DNA from: Exiguobacterium alkaliphilum 12/1
Lineage (GTDB): Bacteria; Bacillota; Bacilli; Exiguobacteriales; Exiguobacteriaceae
DNA length: 64,000 nucleotides
NCBI RefSeq assembly: GCF_000714435.1
Contig: NZ_JJMW01000019.1
Span: 186,001 to 250,000 of the forward strand
Reading direction: 5' to 3'
In this document: one piece after another, positions 51,546 to 59,988 of the stretch
Numbering within the stretch: the first letter of the stretch is position 1
Layout: each line of letters opens with the position of its first letter
The notes under the pieces: model-generated
Seen by the model: only the letters and a program-made list of their open reading frames with translations
Databases searched by the model: none
What the model was told of the DNA's origin: nothing
Translations under genes and position numbers: made by a program

Positions 51546-52898
51546 ATGGCGCAAAACTCGTTCGCCTCAAAAATTGGATTCATCTTAGCGGCCGCAGGGT
51601 CGGCAATCGGTCTCGGAGCGATATGGAAGTTTCCATACGTAACCGGCACAAGTGGAGGCGGCGCCTTTTTGCTCATGTTTTTAGCATTTACGCTCTTGCT
51701 CGGACTACCACTATTAATCGGCGAATTCATCGTCGGACGCTCGACACAACGTACGGCGTTGCTCGCCTTCAAAAAACTTGGTCACGGCCGTTGGTCCTTG
51801 ATTGGGTACTTAGGTGTCATCGCATGTTTCTTACTGCTCTCATTCTACAGTGTCATCGGTGGTTGGGTCCTGATTTATGTCGGTCTCGGTTTGAGCGGGA
51901 CGCTAAGCGGACGTTCGCCTGACGAGTTTGGTGCCGTCTTCGGGGACGTCGTCTCATCACCAGGCATTGCGGTCTTCGGACAATTTTTATTCTTATTCAT
52001 CACGCTGTTAATCGTCTTAAAAGGTGTCGAAGCTGGAATCGAGCGCATGAGCAAGATTTTGATGCCGCTTCTCTTCGTCAGCTTTATCGTGCTCGTCATC
52101 CGTTCGTTGACGCTTGACGGGGCGATGGAAGGGGTCCGCTTCTTCTTGCAGCCGGACTTCTCGGCCCTGACAGGAGATTCGGTATTGTTTGCCCTCGGTC
52201 AAGCGTTCTTCTCGCTCTCGCTCGGTGTGGCGGCGATGTTGACGTATGCCTCTTACATCCAGACGAAAGGCACACTTAATCGCTCGGCTAATATGATCGT
52301 CCTGTTGAATATTATGGTCTCGTTGCTTGCTGGTCTTGCAATCTTCCCAGCGGTGTTCGCATCAGGACTTGATCCGGCTGAAGGCCCAGCGTTGTTGTTC
52401 GTCGTCTTGCCGGCCGTCTTCAATCAAGTGCCGCTCGGCGGATTCTTCATGGTCTTGTTCTTCCTCTTGTTCACGTTTGCTTCAATCACGTCGTCGATTG
52501 CGATGCTCGAAGTCGTCGTTGCAGGGGTGACGGACCGCCTGAATGAGAAGAAAGAGATTATTTCGAAACGAAACGTGACGCTTTTAGCTGCAGCCAGCGT
52601 CTTCGCCGTCGGTATTCCGTCTGCACTCTCGTTCGGTGTGATGAGCGAGTTACAATTCTTTGATGGAATGACGTTCTTCGATGTGATGGATTACGTTGTC
52701 AGCTACATTTTAATGCCAACAGGTGCGTTACTCACATCCATTTTCGTTGGTTATATCGTCGACCAACGCATTTTACAAGAAGAGATTCAAACGTCAGACA
52801 CAGGCAAAAAACTCTATCCGGTATGGCGTTTCTTGATTCGTTATGTCATTCCAGTCACGGTCGCCATCGTCATGGTGTCGACGTGGTTTAACATGTAA
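51546..52898 (+). CDS. Neurotransmitter:sodium symporter (NSS) family transporter
   Basis: 450-aa sodium-coupled amino acid transporter of the MhsT/LeuT type with about 11-12 helices. The first helix AAAGSAIGLGAIWKFPYV is the sodium- and substrate-site signature, and GGAFLLMFL follows. The substrate is an amino acid, probably hydrophobic or tryptophan-like, but cannot be fixed. Start ATG 51546 with a weak GATAGG upstream. Single-gene unit with its own terminator. Confidence 0.92.
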   Translation: MAQNSFASKIGFILAAAGSAIGLGAIWKFPYVTGTSGGGAFLLMFLAFTLLLGLPLLIGEFIVGRSTQRTALLAFKKLGHGRWSLIGYLGVIACFLLLSFYSVIGGWVLIYVGLGLSGTLSGRSPDEFGAVFGDVVSSPGIAVFGQFLFLFITLLIVLKGVEAGIERMSKILMPLLFVSFIVLVIRSLTLDGAMEGVRFFLQPDFSALTGDSVLFALGQAFFSLSLGVAAMLTYASYIQTKGTLNRSANMIVLLNIMVSLLAGLAIFPAVFASGLDPAEGPALLFVVLPAVFNQVPLGGFFMVLFFLLFTFASITSSIAMLEVVVAGVTDRLNEKKEIISKRNVTLLAAASVFAVGIPSALSFGVMSELQFFDGMTFFDVMDYVVSYILMPTGALLTSIFVGYIVDQRILQEEIQTSDTGKKLYPVWRFLIRYVIPVTVAIVMVSTWFNM

Positions 52899-52924
52899 GC
52901 AAGGGGATTTCCCTTGCTTTTTTT
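52897..52924 (+). terminator. Terminator of the NSS gene
   Basis: 9-bp stem AAGCAAGGG (52897-52905) with CCCTTGCTT (52911-52919), T tract; the stop TAA overlaps the left arm. Confidence 0.9.
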
Positions 52925-53042
52925 CGTCCTTGCGACCGAGGAAGGTGAAAAGTGTATTATGGTAAGCTTATAAAGATGACGAAACTTTTTTTGAATGGTG
53001 ACGTAAGGTACAATAGAAGTATCACGAGATGAGGTGAAACGA

Positions 53043-53759
53043 ATGAAGACATGGATGAAATGGGCCCTGACCGGGGCAGTTTTATATTTTGCCATCAGTG
53101 TATTCGATTTTTCTTGGCTATTCATCATTGTCGGAGCGCTCGTTTTGAACGAAGTATGGTCGACGAATAAGCGACGGAACCGAAATCCAGCGCCGATAGC
53201 CAAACGAGCGAAAAAGAAACTACTACTTGACGAAGAAGAGACATTCGTCGGATCACGTATTTTAAAGCCGATCGAAGAGCCAGCACCAGTCCGTCAATTC
53301 GAAGCGACGGACGACTTAGAGTTACAGTTCTTACAGCGCACCATCGAACAAGGGTACGAGAAGTTGCAACAAATCGACTGCGTGCTCCCAGACATAAAAG
53401 ACCTTGAGGTGCGTCGTGAAATGAAGGCGGTCTCGAAAGAAGCGCACGAGTTGTTTGCCGAGCTATTCGAAAACCCACAAGACGCCAAACATGTGCGTGA
53501 CTTGTTCACGTTCTATTTGGACTCGCTCGTGTCTGTCGTCTTAAAGTTTAAAGAGCTAGAAGGAAAACGTGTCGTCATTCAAGAAGAGACACGAGAGCAA
53601 CTGATCACGAATATGCGCCTCATCGTCGACAAGTTCCAAGAACAACGAGGCCGTCTGTTAGAGGATGACGCCGTTGATTTTGAACGCGAGTTGATTATGA
53701 TGGAACGCGTATTGGCCGATCAACCTGAAGGGAGAAAAAAGCATGACTTCATCGAATGA
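53043..53759 (+). CDS. xpaC: XpaC-like membrane-anchored protein
   Basis: 238-aa protein with a hydrophobic N-terminus (residues about 6-38, two short segments) and a long helical cytoplasmic domain with many charged residues. It fits the XpaC/5-bromo-4-chloroindolyl phosphate hydrolysis family, whose real function is unknown. Start ATG 53043 with GAGGTG upstream. It overlaps the TelA-like gene by 17 nt, the usual pairing. Confidence 0.85.
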   Translation: MKTWMKWALTGAVLYFAISVFDFSWLFIIVGALVLNEVWSTNKRRNRNPAPIAKRAKKKLLLDEEETFVGSRILKPIEEPAPVRQFEATDDLELQFLQRTIEQGYEKLQQIDCVLPDIKDLEVRREMKAVSKEAHELFAELFENPQDAKHVRDLFTFYLDSLVSVVLKFKELEGKRVVIQEETREQLITNMRLIVDKFQEQRGRLLEDDAVDFERELIMMERVLADQPEGRKKHDFIE

Positions 53760-54972
53760 AACGAACTGGCAGTCTTGGCCAGAAGAAGAACTCACGTCAG
53801 AGACAAAAACAAAGACCGAGACAGAATCATTTTCTGACCCATCGATGGATTGGTCGGCGATGACGGCAAAACACGAGGTACCTGCCATCCAAGCGAAACC
53901 GGACGTGCCGGATCAGCACCGTGAGCGGATTACCCGCCTCGCTGAATCGATTGATATAAAGAAGACGGATTCCGTCATGTTGTTCGGTTCGAACGTCCAA
54001 CGTGAACTCTCGCAATTCTCAGATCAAATTTTGACAGAGGTTCGTATGAAAGACGGTGGCGATGCTGGAAAGTTATTGTCTGACTTGATGCAAAACGTAC
54101 GCAAGATGGACCCGGATATGCTTCAACCTGAGAAAAAGAGCTTTGTCGATAACTTGCCACTCATCGGTCGTGCCAAGAAGAAAGCGGAGAACTATAAGCT
54201 CCAGTTCGAGAAGATGAACGTCTATCTCGAAGAAGTCATCCATAACTTGGACCGCGCCAAATTCGGGTTGATGAAAGATATCACGATGCTCGATCAGATG
54301 TACGATAAGAACAAGCGATACTTCGAAGAACTGAACGTCTACATCGCGGCAGGGGAGACGAAACTCGATCACGTCCGTGAGTACGAAATCGCGCCGCTCC
54401 GTCATGAAGTCGAAGTGTCGAAAGATCAAGTGAAGTTGCAACAGTTGAACGACATGATTCAACTCGCCGACCGTTTCGAGAAGAAACTACACGACTTGAA
54501 ACTGAGCCGTACGATCAGTCTACAGATGGCGCCGCAAATCCGTGTCATTCAACAAAACAACCAAATCTTAGCTGAAAAAATCGAGTCGGCCGTCGTCAAC
54601 ACGATTCCGCTCTGGAAGAACCAAGTCGTCCTCGCGCTTAGCTTGACGCGTCAGAAGACGGCGCTCCGGATGCAACAAGATGTGACGAAGACGACGAACC
54701 AGTTGCTCGAACAGAACTCGAAGATGTTAAAAGATTCTTCGATTGAAATCGCTCAAGAGAACGAGAAGGGGATCGTCTCCGTTGAGTCGCTTAAAGTGGC
54801 CCACGAGAACCTCTTGTCGACACTTGACGAGACGCTCCGCATCCAGCAAGAAGGAAAGCAGAAGCGTCGTGACGCCGAGCGTGAACTCGATCGGATGGAA
54901 CATGAGTTGAAAGAGAAAGTCATCGAGATTGCCGCGAAAAACAAAGAGTTACCGAAAGACACAGGATATTGA
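53743..54972 (+). CDS. TelA-family toxic anion resistance protein
   Basis: 409-aa helical coiled-coil protein of the TelA/KlaA family, linked to tellurite and general envelope stress. The hallmark segments DMIQLADRFEKKLHDLKLSR and RTISLQMAPQIRVIQQNN and the C-terminal coiled coil are present. Start ATG 53743 after GGGAGAAAAAAG. Overlap with xpaC implies co-translation. Confidence 0.92.
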   Translation: MTSSNETNWQSWPEEELTSETKTKTETESFSDPSMDWSAMTAKHEVPAIQAKPDVPDQHRERITRLAESIDIKKTDSVMLFGSNVQRELSQFSDQILTEVRMKDGGDAGKLLSDLMQNVRKMDPDMLQPEKKSFVDNLPLIGRAKKKAENYKLQFEKMNVYLEEVIHNLDRAKFGLMKDITMLDQMYDKNKRYFEELNVYIAAGETKLDHVREYEIAPLRHEVEVSKDQVKLQQLNDMIQLADRFEKKLHDLKLSRTISLQMAPQIRVIQQNNQILAEKIESAVVNTIPLWKNQVVLALSLTRQKTALRMQQDVTKTTNQLLEQNSKMLKDSSIEIAQENEKGIVSVESLKVAHENLLSTLDETLRIQQEGKQKRRDAERELDRMEHELKEKVIEIAAKNKELPKDTGY

Positions 54973-54976
54973 CCCG

Positions 54977-55006
54977 GGAAAGTCTGAGCAATCGGACTTT
55001 CCTTTT
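54977..55006 (+). terminator. Terminator of xpaC-telA
   Basis: 11-bp stem 54977-54987 with 54992-55002 (one T-G pair), loop GCAA, interrupted T-rich tail. Confidence 0.75.
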
Positions 55007-55023
55007 CCTTAAGGAGGATACAT

Positions 55024-55599
55024 ATGGAGAAACAACGATTGTGGGATGAGACGTGGTTACAGTTTGCTGACATGATGGCTGAAAGGCATTCAAAATGTGC
55101 CTCTAAAAGTGTCGCCTGTGTCATCGTGAAGGCGGAGAAGCCGATTTCGATTGGGTTGAATGGGACACCGCCTGGTCACACGAACTGCAACGAGATCTTT
55201 TTAAAACGAGCGGACGGTTTTTACAAGCGAGCGGAGTATGTACATGACGATGCCGTCGATTTGATGGAGCCGGCAATCCAGCTCGTACATGACGGTGTGA
55301 CATTTGTTAAATGCGCGGACCTGTATGAGCACCACAATTGGTCGAAGCAACATGAGATTCATGCCGAGATCAATGCGATCGGAAAACTCGCTGCCGATTC
55401 GACGAACGCGTTCGGGGCGACGGCATACGTCACACACTCGCCCTGCCATGCCTGTTCGCTCGCCTTGATTGCGGCCCGCGTCGCCCGTGTCGTCTACGCC
55501 GTTGGATACGAGCATGGGGACGGGCTCGATTTAATGCGAGAGAGCGGGATCGAGGTCGTTCATCTTCCGCTTGAAAAAAGTTATAAAAACACATTGTAA
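55024..55599 (+). CDS. dCMP deaminase, phage-like
   Basis: 191-aa zinc deaminase making dUMP from dCMP. Zinc ligands are HAE (in EIHAEINAI) and PCHAC; the GLNGTPPGHTNCNE block is the dCMP deaminase substrate region. The long insert before HAE (YEHHNWSKQHE) resembles phage T4-type deaminases more than ComEB. Start after AAGGAGG. Single-gene unit; a promoter with a cre site overlaps its stop codon. Confidence 0.88.
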   Translation: MEKQRLWDETWLQFADMMAERHSKCASKSVACVIVKAEKPISIGLNGTPPGHTNCNEIFLKRADGFYKRAEYVHDDAVDLMEPAIQLVHDGVTFVKCADLYEHHNWSKQHEIHAEINAIGKLAADSTNAFGATAYVTHSPCHACSLALIAARVARVVYAVGYEHGDGLDLMRESGIEVVHLPLEKSYKNTL

Positions 55600-55622
55600 A
55601 CGTTTACATTCGGTGTTATATT
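55594..55622 (+). promoter_or_regulatory. Promoter of a short transcript
   Basis: TTGTAA (55594-55599), 17-bp spacer, TATATT (55617-55622) with TG at 55614-55615, an extended -10. Start expected near 55629. Confidence 0.65.
55595..55608. promoter_or_regulatory. CcpA cre site
   Basis: TGTAAACGTTTACA is a perfect 14-bp palindrome and matches the cre consensus TGWNANCGNTNWCA at every position. It covers the -35 and spacer of the short-transcript promoter, so CcpA bound here should repress it. Confidence 0.75.
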
Positions 55623-55628
55623 ATTAAT

Positions 55629-55688
55629 GTACTGCCAATGGTGTTTTACTCTTCCATTATTCGCCCCTCCTCGGAGGGGCCTTTTTTT
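55629..55688 (+). ncRNA. Candidate catabolite-controlled small RNA of about 60 nt
   Basis: Between the predicted start and the terminator at 55663-55688 there is no gene on either strand. A weak hairpin AATGG/CCATT precedes the terminator. The terminator arm contains CCCCTCC, complementary to ribosome binding sites, as in C-rich small RNAs of Bacillales, but here it lies in the stem. No open frame over a few codons is seen. It is a prediction from promoter and terminator only. Confidence 0.45.
55663..55688 (+). terminator. Terminator of the short transcript
   Basis: GC-rich stem GCCCCTC (55663-55669) with GAGGGGC (55674-55680), loop CTCG, seven Ts. Confidence 0.92.
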
Positions 55689-55811
55689 GGCCTGTAGCCA
55701 TTTGTGTCCGTCAAGTGAGACAAAGTTTACACATAATGTTCAATATTTCACAATCTATTCCTGACATCATCTTTTATAATGAAAGTAGATTAACGAGAGG
55801 GGATATGGAAC

Positions 55812-56168
55812 ATGGAAAAACTAGTTCGTTTCACAGATGGTGCCTATGAAGTGGAAGCGTTAATCACACTCGAAGAAGTGTGGGAAGATAAATTCGCGAT
55901 CGGGACGCATAAGGAATTGGCGGTCAAGGCGCTCAAAATTAACGGGAACGACATCTCGGAGATGAAGCACGTCCGCGCGCTACTCCGTTACTATCCGACA
56001 CTCGGTGTATCGGGCATCTTGCTCGCACTTGACGATGCGGCAGCCGAAATCGTACGCATGTCAGGCGACACAGACCCGGCCTTACAATTCGTCGAACTTG
56101 TGGCGTTGCAGATGGACGAGGTGGCAACGGAAGAGTTGAAAGGCTTGTATGCGGCGATGACGGTATAA
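55812..56168 (+). CDS. Small soluble protein, unknown
   Basis: 118-aa acidic helical protein that I do not recognise. No signal, membrane segment or metal motif. Start ATG 55812 after GAGAGG. A consensus -10 TATAAT (55775-55780) precedes it without a clear -35. It is a single-gene unit between two intrinsic terminators. Confidence 0.7.
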   Translation: MEKLVRFTDGAYEVEALITLEEVWEDKFAIGTHKELAVKALKINGNDISEMKHVRALLRYYPTLGVSGILLALDDAAAEIVRMSGDTDPALQFVELVALQMDEVATEELKGLYAAMTV

Positions 56169-56194
56169 AGATGGCCTCTGTGCCATCTTTTTTT
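56167..56194 (+). terminator. Terminator of the 118-aa gene
   Basis: 9-bp stem AAAGATGGC (56167-56175) with GCCATCTTT (56182-56190), CTCTGT loop, T tract; overlaps the stop codon. Confidence 0.9.
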
Positions 56195-56203
56195 ATTTTT
56201 TAC

Positions 56204-56231
56204 TTGCATCACGAATTCAGTATGTTACTAT
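56204..56231 (+). promoter_or_regulatory. Promoter of the second candidate small RNA
   Basis: TTGCAT (56204-56209), 16-bp spacer, TACTAT (56226-56231) with TG at 56223-56224. Confidence 0.5.
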
Positions 56232-56237
56232 TATCAA

Positions 56238-56345
56238 TAGATGAAGAAATGGAACGCCATATCGTTATCGACAACCAAACATGGGGATCTAGATAGCTAG
56301 ATCGCTGTTAAAGAAGCCACGTTCAACGGAACGTGGCTTTTTTTT
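56238..56345 (+). ncRNA. Candidate small RNA of about 108 nt
   Basis: It has its own extended -10 promoter and a strong terminator. Inside are hairpins ATGG-AACG-CCAT near 56249-56260 and GATCTAG-ATAG-CTAGATC (56286-56303). An ATG at 56241 opens a 19-codon frame ending in TAG (56298-56300) but has no ribosome binding site. It cannot be a cis leader because the next gene downstream is on the other strand; its 3' end is antisense to the end of hisJ. Confidence 0.4.
56315..56345 (+). terminator. Terminator overlapping the 3' end of hisJ
   Basis: Perfect 10-bp stem AGCCACGTTC (56315-56324) with GAACGTGGCT (56329-56338), AACG loop, eight Ts. Partly bidirectional. Confidence 0.9.
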
Positions 56346-57138
56346 GTATATCTTCAAAATCACGGCCGACATCCATCGCGACGTGGGCGTCAGAACCGAG
56401 GACGAATGGAATGCCGAGCGCAATCGCGTCGACGGCGACGGCTTCCGCATAGACTTTCCCACAATCCACTTTCCGAAGACCGGCTGTGTTCAAATCGAGA
56501 CCGAATCCGCGGACTTGAATCGTCCGTAACAGACGCGTCTCGATGTCTTTGACATGTTCACGTTCCCAATCATATTGTTTTTCGTATTTGATTGGCAAAT
56601 CCAAGTGTCCGATTCGTCGCACGTTCAATCGTTCCCATTCAAATCTAAGCCCGGCCTCTAGCGATTCGTAATAAGCGCGTACGACCGCCTCGAACGAGCC
56701 GAGACGTTTCACGAGCACATCAAACGTCTCGAGCGAGAAGTCGACCGGTAAATAGTCGCCGTCATCTAACAGAAAGTGCTGGGACAGAATCGTCTCATCC
56801 AGCCGGTTTGCGAACGGCTCGAGTAAGGCGATCGTTTCTTCCGCAAAACCAGGCAGGTAGTCAATCTCTAAACCGACTCGGATATCCAGGACGTCGGCAT
56901 AAGCTTGTTTCAACCGCGCGACCTGATCCAGATATTCGGGGAGCGTCTCGAGCGACATCGCCGAGTCTTGGTCCGGCGTCGGGTCGACAAATCCGGCCGG
57001 GAGCGGCGCGTGCTCCGTGAACGTAATCGTCTTTAGACCGCGCGTGCGGGCGGCTTTTACATATGCCTCTAACGCATCCGTCGAACCGTGCGGACAAAAT
57101 GGGGTATGGATGTGGCCATCATGGGTAAAGTCAATCAT
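56323..57138 (-). CDS. hisJ: Histidinol-phosphatase, PHP family
   Basis: 271-aa metal-dependent phosphatase for histidinol phosphate, the step missing from the operon that follows. The PHP motifs GHIHTPFCPHG at the N-terminus, TEHAPLP, LGLEIDYLPG-like GLEIDYLPG, and GSDAHVA near the C-terminus are clear. The ATG at 57138 is 11 nt from GGAAAGGA; the longer frame to 57177 has no binding site. It diverges from hisZ, so the two transcripts share a control region. Confidence 0.92.
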   Translation of the reverse strand: MIDFTHDGHIHTPFCPHGSTDALEAYVKAARTRGLKTITFTEHAPLPAGFVDPTPDQDSAMSLETLPEYLDQVARLKQAYADVLDIRVGLEIDYLPGFAEETIALLEPFANRLDETILSQHFLLDDGDYLPVDFSLETFDVLVKRLGSFEAVVRAYYESLEAGLRFEWERLNVRRIGHLDLPIKYEKQYDWEREHVKDIETRLLRTIQVRGFGLDLNTAGLRKVDCGKVYAEAVAVDAIALGIPFVLGSDAHVAMDVGRDFEDIQKKATFR

Positions 57139-57205
57139 CGAGTAACAAATCCTTTCCGCTTCACCGGTTGACAGCACCGGCTTCGTTTGATAAATTTAAC
57201 ACACT

Positions 57206-57223
57206 ACTTTAGTTTGGTAAAGT
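57206..57223. promoter_or_regulatory. Inverted repeat in the hisJ-hisZ divergent promoter region
   Basis: ACTTTA (57206-57211) and TAAAGT (57218-57223) are perfect inverted halves with a 6-nt spacer, just upstream of the AT-rich GATAAT (57224-57229). Its place between divergent histidine genes suits a histidine-responsive repressor. No T-box is present in the short leader. Confidence 0.55.
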
Positions 57224-57248
57224 GATAATAAGATAAAGGGTGATACAG

Positions 57249-58172
57249 ATGATTTGGTTCAATACGAAAGGTTCCATCCCGGAAGGATGGCATGAATTAG
57301 AAGACGTGGACGTCGTACGTCCGAAACAATGGATGCTCTCTTTCCTCGAACAAGCGACGACGAACGGATATCGCGTCATCGAGCCGCCGCTCGTCGAGTA
57401 CTATTCGCATTACCAAGATCTCGCCTTATTCGATGAATCGGCCTATTATCGGTTGTTCGGCAACGATGGGGAGTTGCTCGTCATGCGACCAGACTATACG
57501 CTTCAAATCGCACGGAAACTGGCAGATGGGAACGAACCGATGCGCGTCGCCTATGCCGGTGCCGTATACCGCCGGACCCCGAAACATTCGGGCCAGCCGC
57601 ACGAACGGCAACAACTCGGGCTCGAATGGATTGACGGTGAGGCGGCCGACACGGAATTGATTGAATCGTTCTTGTCGATGACAAAAGACATCATGCCTCG
57701 CCGAGGATTGCGCATTCAAGTCGGTTCGGCCGCACTCGTCGCATCAATCGCCGAGGCGGCCGGCATACCGGAACGGACGCTCAGACAGTATTTGGCGCTC
57801 CGAAACCTCGAGTCGCTCCGCGAGCTTGCCGTGACATACGACTATCCACTCATCGCCAAGTTGCCATTTTTAATTGGCGACTCGGCCGTTGAGGAATTGA
57901 AACAAGAAGCCGATTCGAGCCTGACGGGTAACATTGAAGACGTCGAGCGTGCCGTCGAGCATTTACGGACCATCGGTTTGAACGCTTCCTACGATTTCGG
58001 ACAGACGGGCGACTTCGATTACTATTCGGGACTGACCGTCACCGGAACGATGGACGGTCGTCGTGTCTTGTCTGGCGGACGCTATGACTCGCTTTACGGT
58101 CACTTTGGCCAATCGCGTCGAGCGTTCGGATTATCACTCGATTTAGAACAGTTAGGTGAGGTGATCTCATGA
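57249..58172 (+). CDS. hisZ: ATP phosphoribosyltransferase regulatory subunit HisZ
   Basis: 307-aa HisRS-like protein without aminoacylation function; it forms an octamer with short HisG and confers histidine feedback. The class II synthetase core shows motif 2-like AYAGAVYRR and the DYYSGLTVTG and GGRYDSLYG segments of the histidine-binding site. The ATG at 57249 follows AAAGGGTGA. First gene of the operon, overlapping hisG by 4 nt. Confidence 0.95.
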   Translation: MIWFNTKGSIPEGWHELEDVDVVRPKQWMLSFLEQATTNGYRVIEPPLVEYYSHYQDLALFDESAYYRLFGNDGELLVMRPDYTLQIARKLADGNEPMRVAYAGAVYRRTPKHSGQPHERQQLGLEWIDGEAADTELIESFLSMTKDIMPRRGLRIQVGSAALVASIAEAAGIPERTLRQYLALRNLESLRELAVTYDYPLIAKLPFLIGDSAVEELKQEADSSLTGNIEDVERAVEHLRTIGLNASYDFGQTGDFDYYSGLTVTGTMDGRRVLSGGRYDSLYGHFGQSRRAFGLSLDLEQLGEVIS

Positions 58173-58777
58173 AAGTGGCAATCGCGAAAGGTCGCATCGA
58201 AAAAGCGGCACGAGACTATTTCGAACAAGTCGGATTGACCGTCTGGCCGGAGAAACGCGGCCGTGAGTTGACGGTCGAAGTCGACGGGCACGAGTTCATC
58301 TTCGTCAAAGGCGACGACGTCTATAAATACGTCATGCACGGCGCGGCAGACGTCGGCGTCGTCGGCGGCGACATTTTACGTGAGAAGACACCTGGTGTCC
58401 TCGAAGTCGTCGACTTGCCGTTCGGTCGCTGCCGAATGGCGGTGTGTGGCCCGAAACAACGGAAAAACGGGACGAAGAAGTTGAAAGTCGCGAGCAAATA
58501 TCCGAACATCGCCATCTCGCACTTCGCATCGAAGCGACAAAACGTCGAAGTGATCGCTTTGAACGGGTCCGTCGAACTCGCTCCATTGACCGGCCTTGCC
58601 GACTGCATCGTCGACATCGTCGAGACGGGGGCGACGCTTCGGGCGAACGACCTTGAAGAATACGAGACGATTTTTGATATTAACGCCAAGTTCATCACGA
58701 GTGAGACGGCGCTCGCGAACGATCCGGACGAATTGAAGGCATGGATTCGTCGTCTTAGCAAGGAGGAAGGCGCATGA
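58169..58777 (+). CDS. hisG: ATP phosphoribosyltransferase, short form
   Basis: First committed enzyme of histidine synthesis. At 202 aa it is the short form that needs HisZ, the gene just upstream. KGDDVYKYVMHGAADVGVVGGD and the PRPP-binding DIVETGATLRAN are conserved. It overlaps hisD by 4 nt. Confidence 0.96.
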   Translation: MKVAIAKGRIEKAARDYFEQVGLTVWPEKRGRELTVEVDGHEFIFVKGDDVYKYVMHGAADVGVVGGDILREKTPGVLEVVDLPFGRCRMAVCGPKQRKNGTKKLKVASKYPNIAISHFASKRQNVEVIALNGSVELAPLTGLADCIVDIVETGATLRANDLEEYETIFDINAKFITSETALANDPDELKAWIRRLSKEEGA

Positions 58778-59988
58778 GCTCACAAAACCGGACACGACGT
58801 GAAACTTGGGCTGAAGCGGTCAAACCGATTCTTGAGGCCATCGAGACGAGAGGAGACGAAGCACTCCTCGAATACACGGTTAAGTTTGATGGCGTCAACC
58901 AAATCGAAGCTGTCGATTTGACTACGTTCACACCACCGCCGGCTTATGACGAGCTGACGGACGCGCTGACGCTCGCCGCAGAGCGGATCCGTGCGTTTCA
59001 CGAACGCCAACGCCGAGACGACGACGTCTTCGAAGACGAGATGTTCCGACTGGGCCGCCGTTACATGCCGCTCGACTCGGTCGGTGTGTACGTTCCGGGC
59101 GGGACGGCCGTCTATCCGTCTAGCGTCCTCATGAACGTCATCCCGGCAAAAGTGGCCGGCGTGAAACGTGTCGTCATGGTGACACCGCCAAAACCGGACG
59201 GGATTGACGTCTCCTTATTGATTGCCGCTAAAATCGCCGGGGCCGATGAATGCTATCTCGTCGGTGGCGCCCAAGCGGTCGCGGCGCTCGCGTTCGGCAC
59301 GGAGACGATTCGGCCGGTCGATAAAATCGTCGGCCCGGGGAACGCCTACGTCGCCACCGCGAAAGCGCTCGTCTCTCACATCGTCGGCATCGATTCGGTG
59401 GCAGGACCTTCCGAAGTGCTCATCATCGCCGACGAGACGGCCAATCCGAAATGGGTCGCGGCCGATCTCCTCGCCCAAGCCGAGCACGACGTCGAGGCGA
59501 CGGCGCTCGCGCTCGTCTCGACGGATCGGATGGCTCGCGCCGTCAAGGAAGAGCTCGCACGTCAACTGAGCGACCTCCCCCGACGAGACATCGCCATCGA
59601 GGCGCTCGAACGCGGTGGTGTGGTCGTGAAGTCAAAAGATGAGGCGATTCGCCAGGCGAATGAGATGGCGGCTGAACACGTCCAACTCGCCGTCGAGAAC
59701 CCGGACGATTATATGAAACAAATTCGTCACGGTGGTTCATTCTTCCTTGGTCACGAGGCGGCCGAAGCGTTCGGTGACTATATCGCTGGACCGAACCATG
59801 TCTTGCCGACGAGCGGGACGGCTCGATTCTCGAGCGGGCTGTCGGTCGATGACTTCTATCGGCGTCAGACGTTCCTGCAAATGACGGAACTCGACGAGAC
59901 GGTGACACGGGCTGCCATCCGAATCGCCAAACAAGAACAGTTAGAAGGGCACGCTCGAGCGATGGCGGCCCGATTGGAGGACGTATGA
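58774..59988 (+). CDS. hisD: Histidinol dehydrogenase
   Basis: Zn- and NAD-dependent enzyme doing the last two oxidations from histidinol to histidine. GGTAVYPSSVLMNVIPAKVAGV, GPGNAYVATAK and AGPSEVLIIAD blocks and AEHDVEA (zinc and catalytic Glu-His region) are clear. 404 aa, slightly shorter than most. Overlaps hisC by 4 nt. Confidence 0.96.
   Translation: MSSQNRTRRETWAEAVKPILEAIETRGDEALLEYTVKFDGVNQIEAVDLTTFTPPPAYDELTDALTLAAERIRAFHERQRRDDDVFEDEMFRLGRRYMPLDSVGVYVPGGTAVYPSSVLMNVIPAKVAGVKRVVMVTPPKPDGIDVSLLIAAKIAGADECYLVGGAQAVAALAFGTETIRPVDKIVGPGNAYVATAKALVSHIVGIDSVAGPSEVLIIADETANPKWVAADLLAQAEHDVEATALALVSTDRMARAVKEELARQLSDLPRRDIAIEALERGGVVVKSKDEAIRQANEMAAEHVQLAVENPDDYMKQIRHGGSFFLGHEAAEAFGDYIAGPNHVLPTSGTARFSSGLSVDDFYRRQTFLQMTELDETVTRAAIRIAKQEQLEGHARAMAARLEDV

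Noticed and set aside
55595-55608. Terminator hairpin of the dCMP deaminase gene instead of a cre site
   Set aside because: The arms are only 7 bp without loop-forming centre and no T tract follows; the match to the cre consensus is complete.
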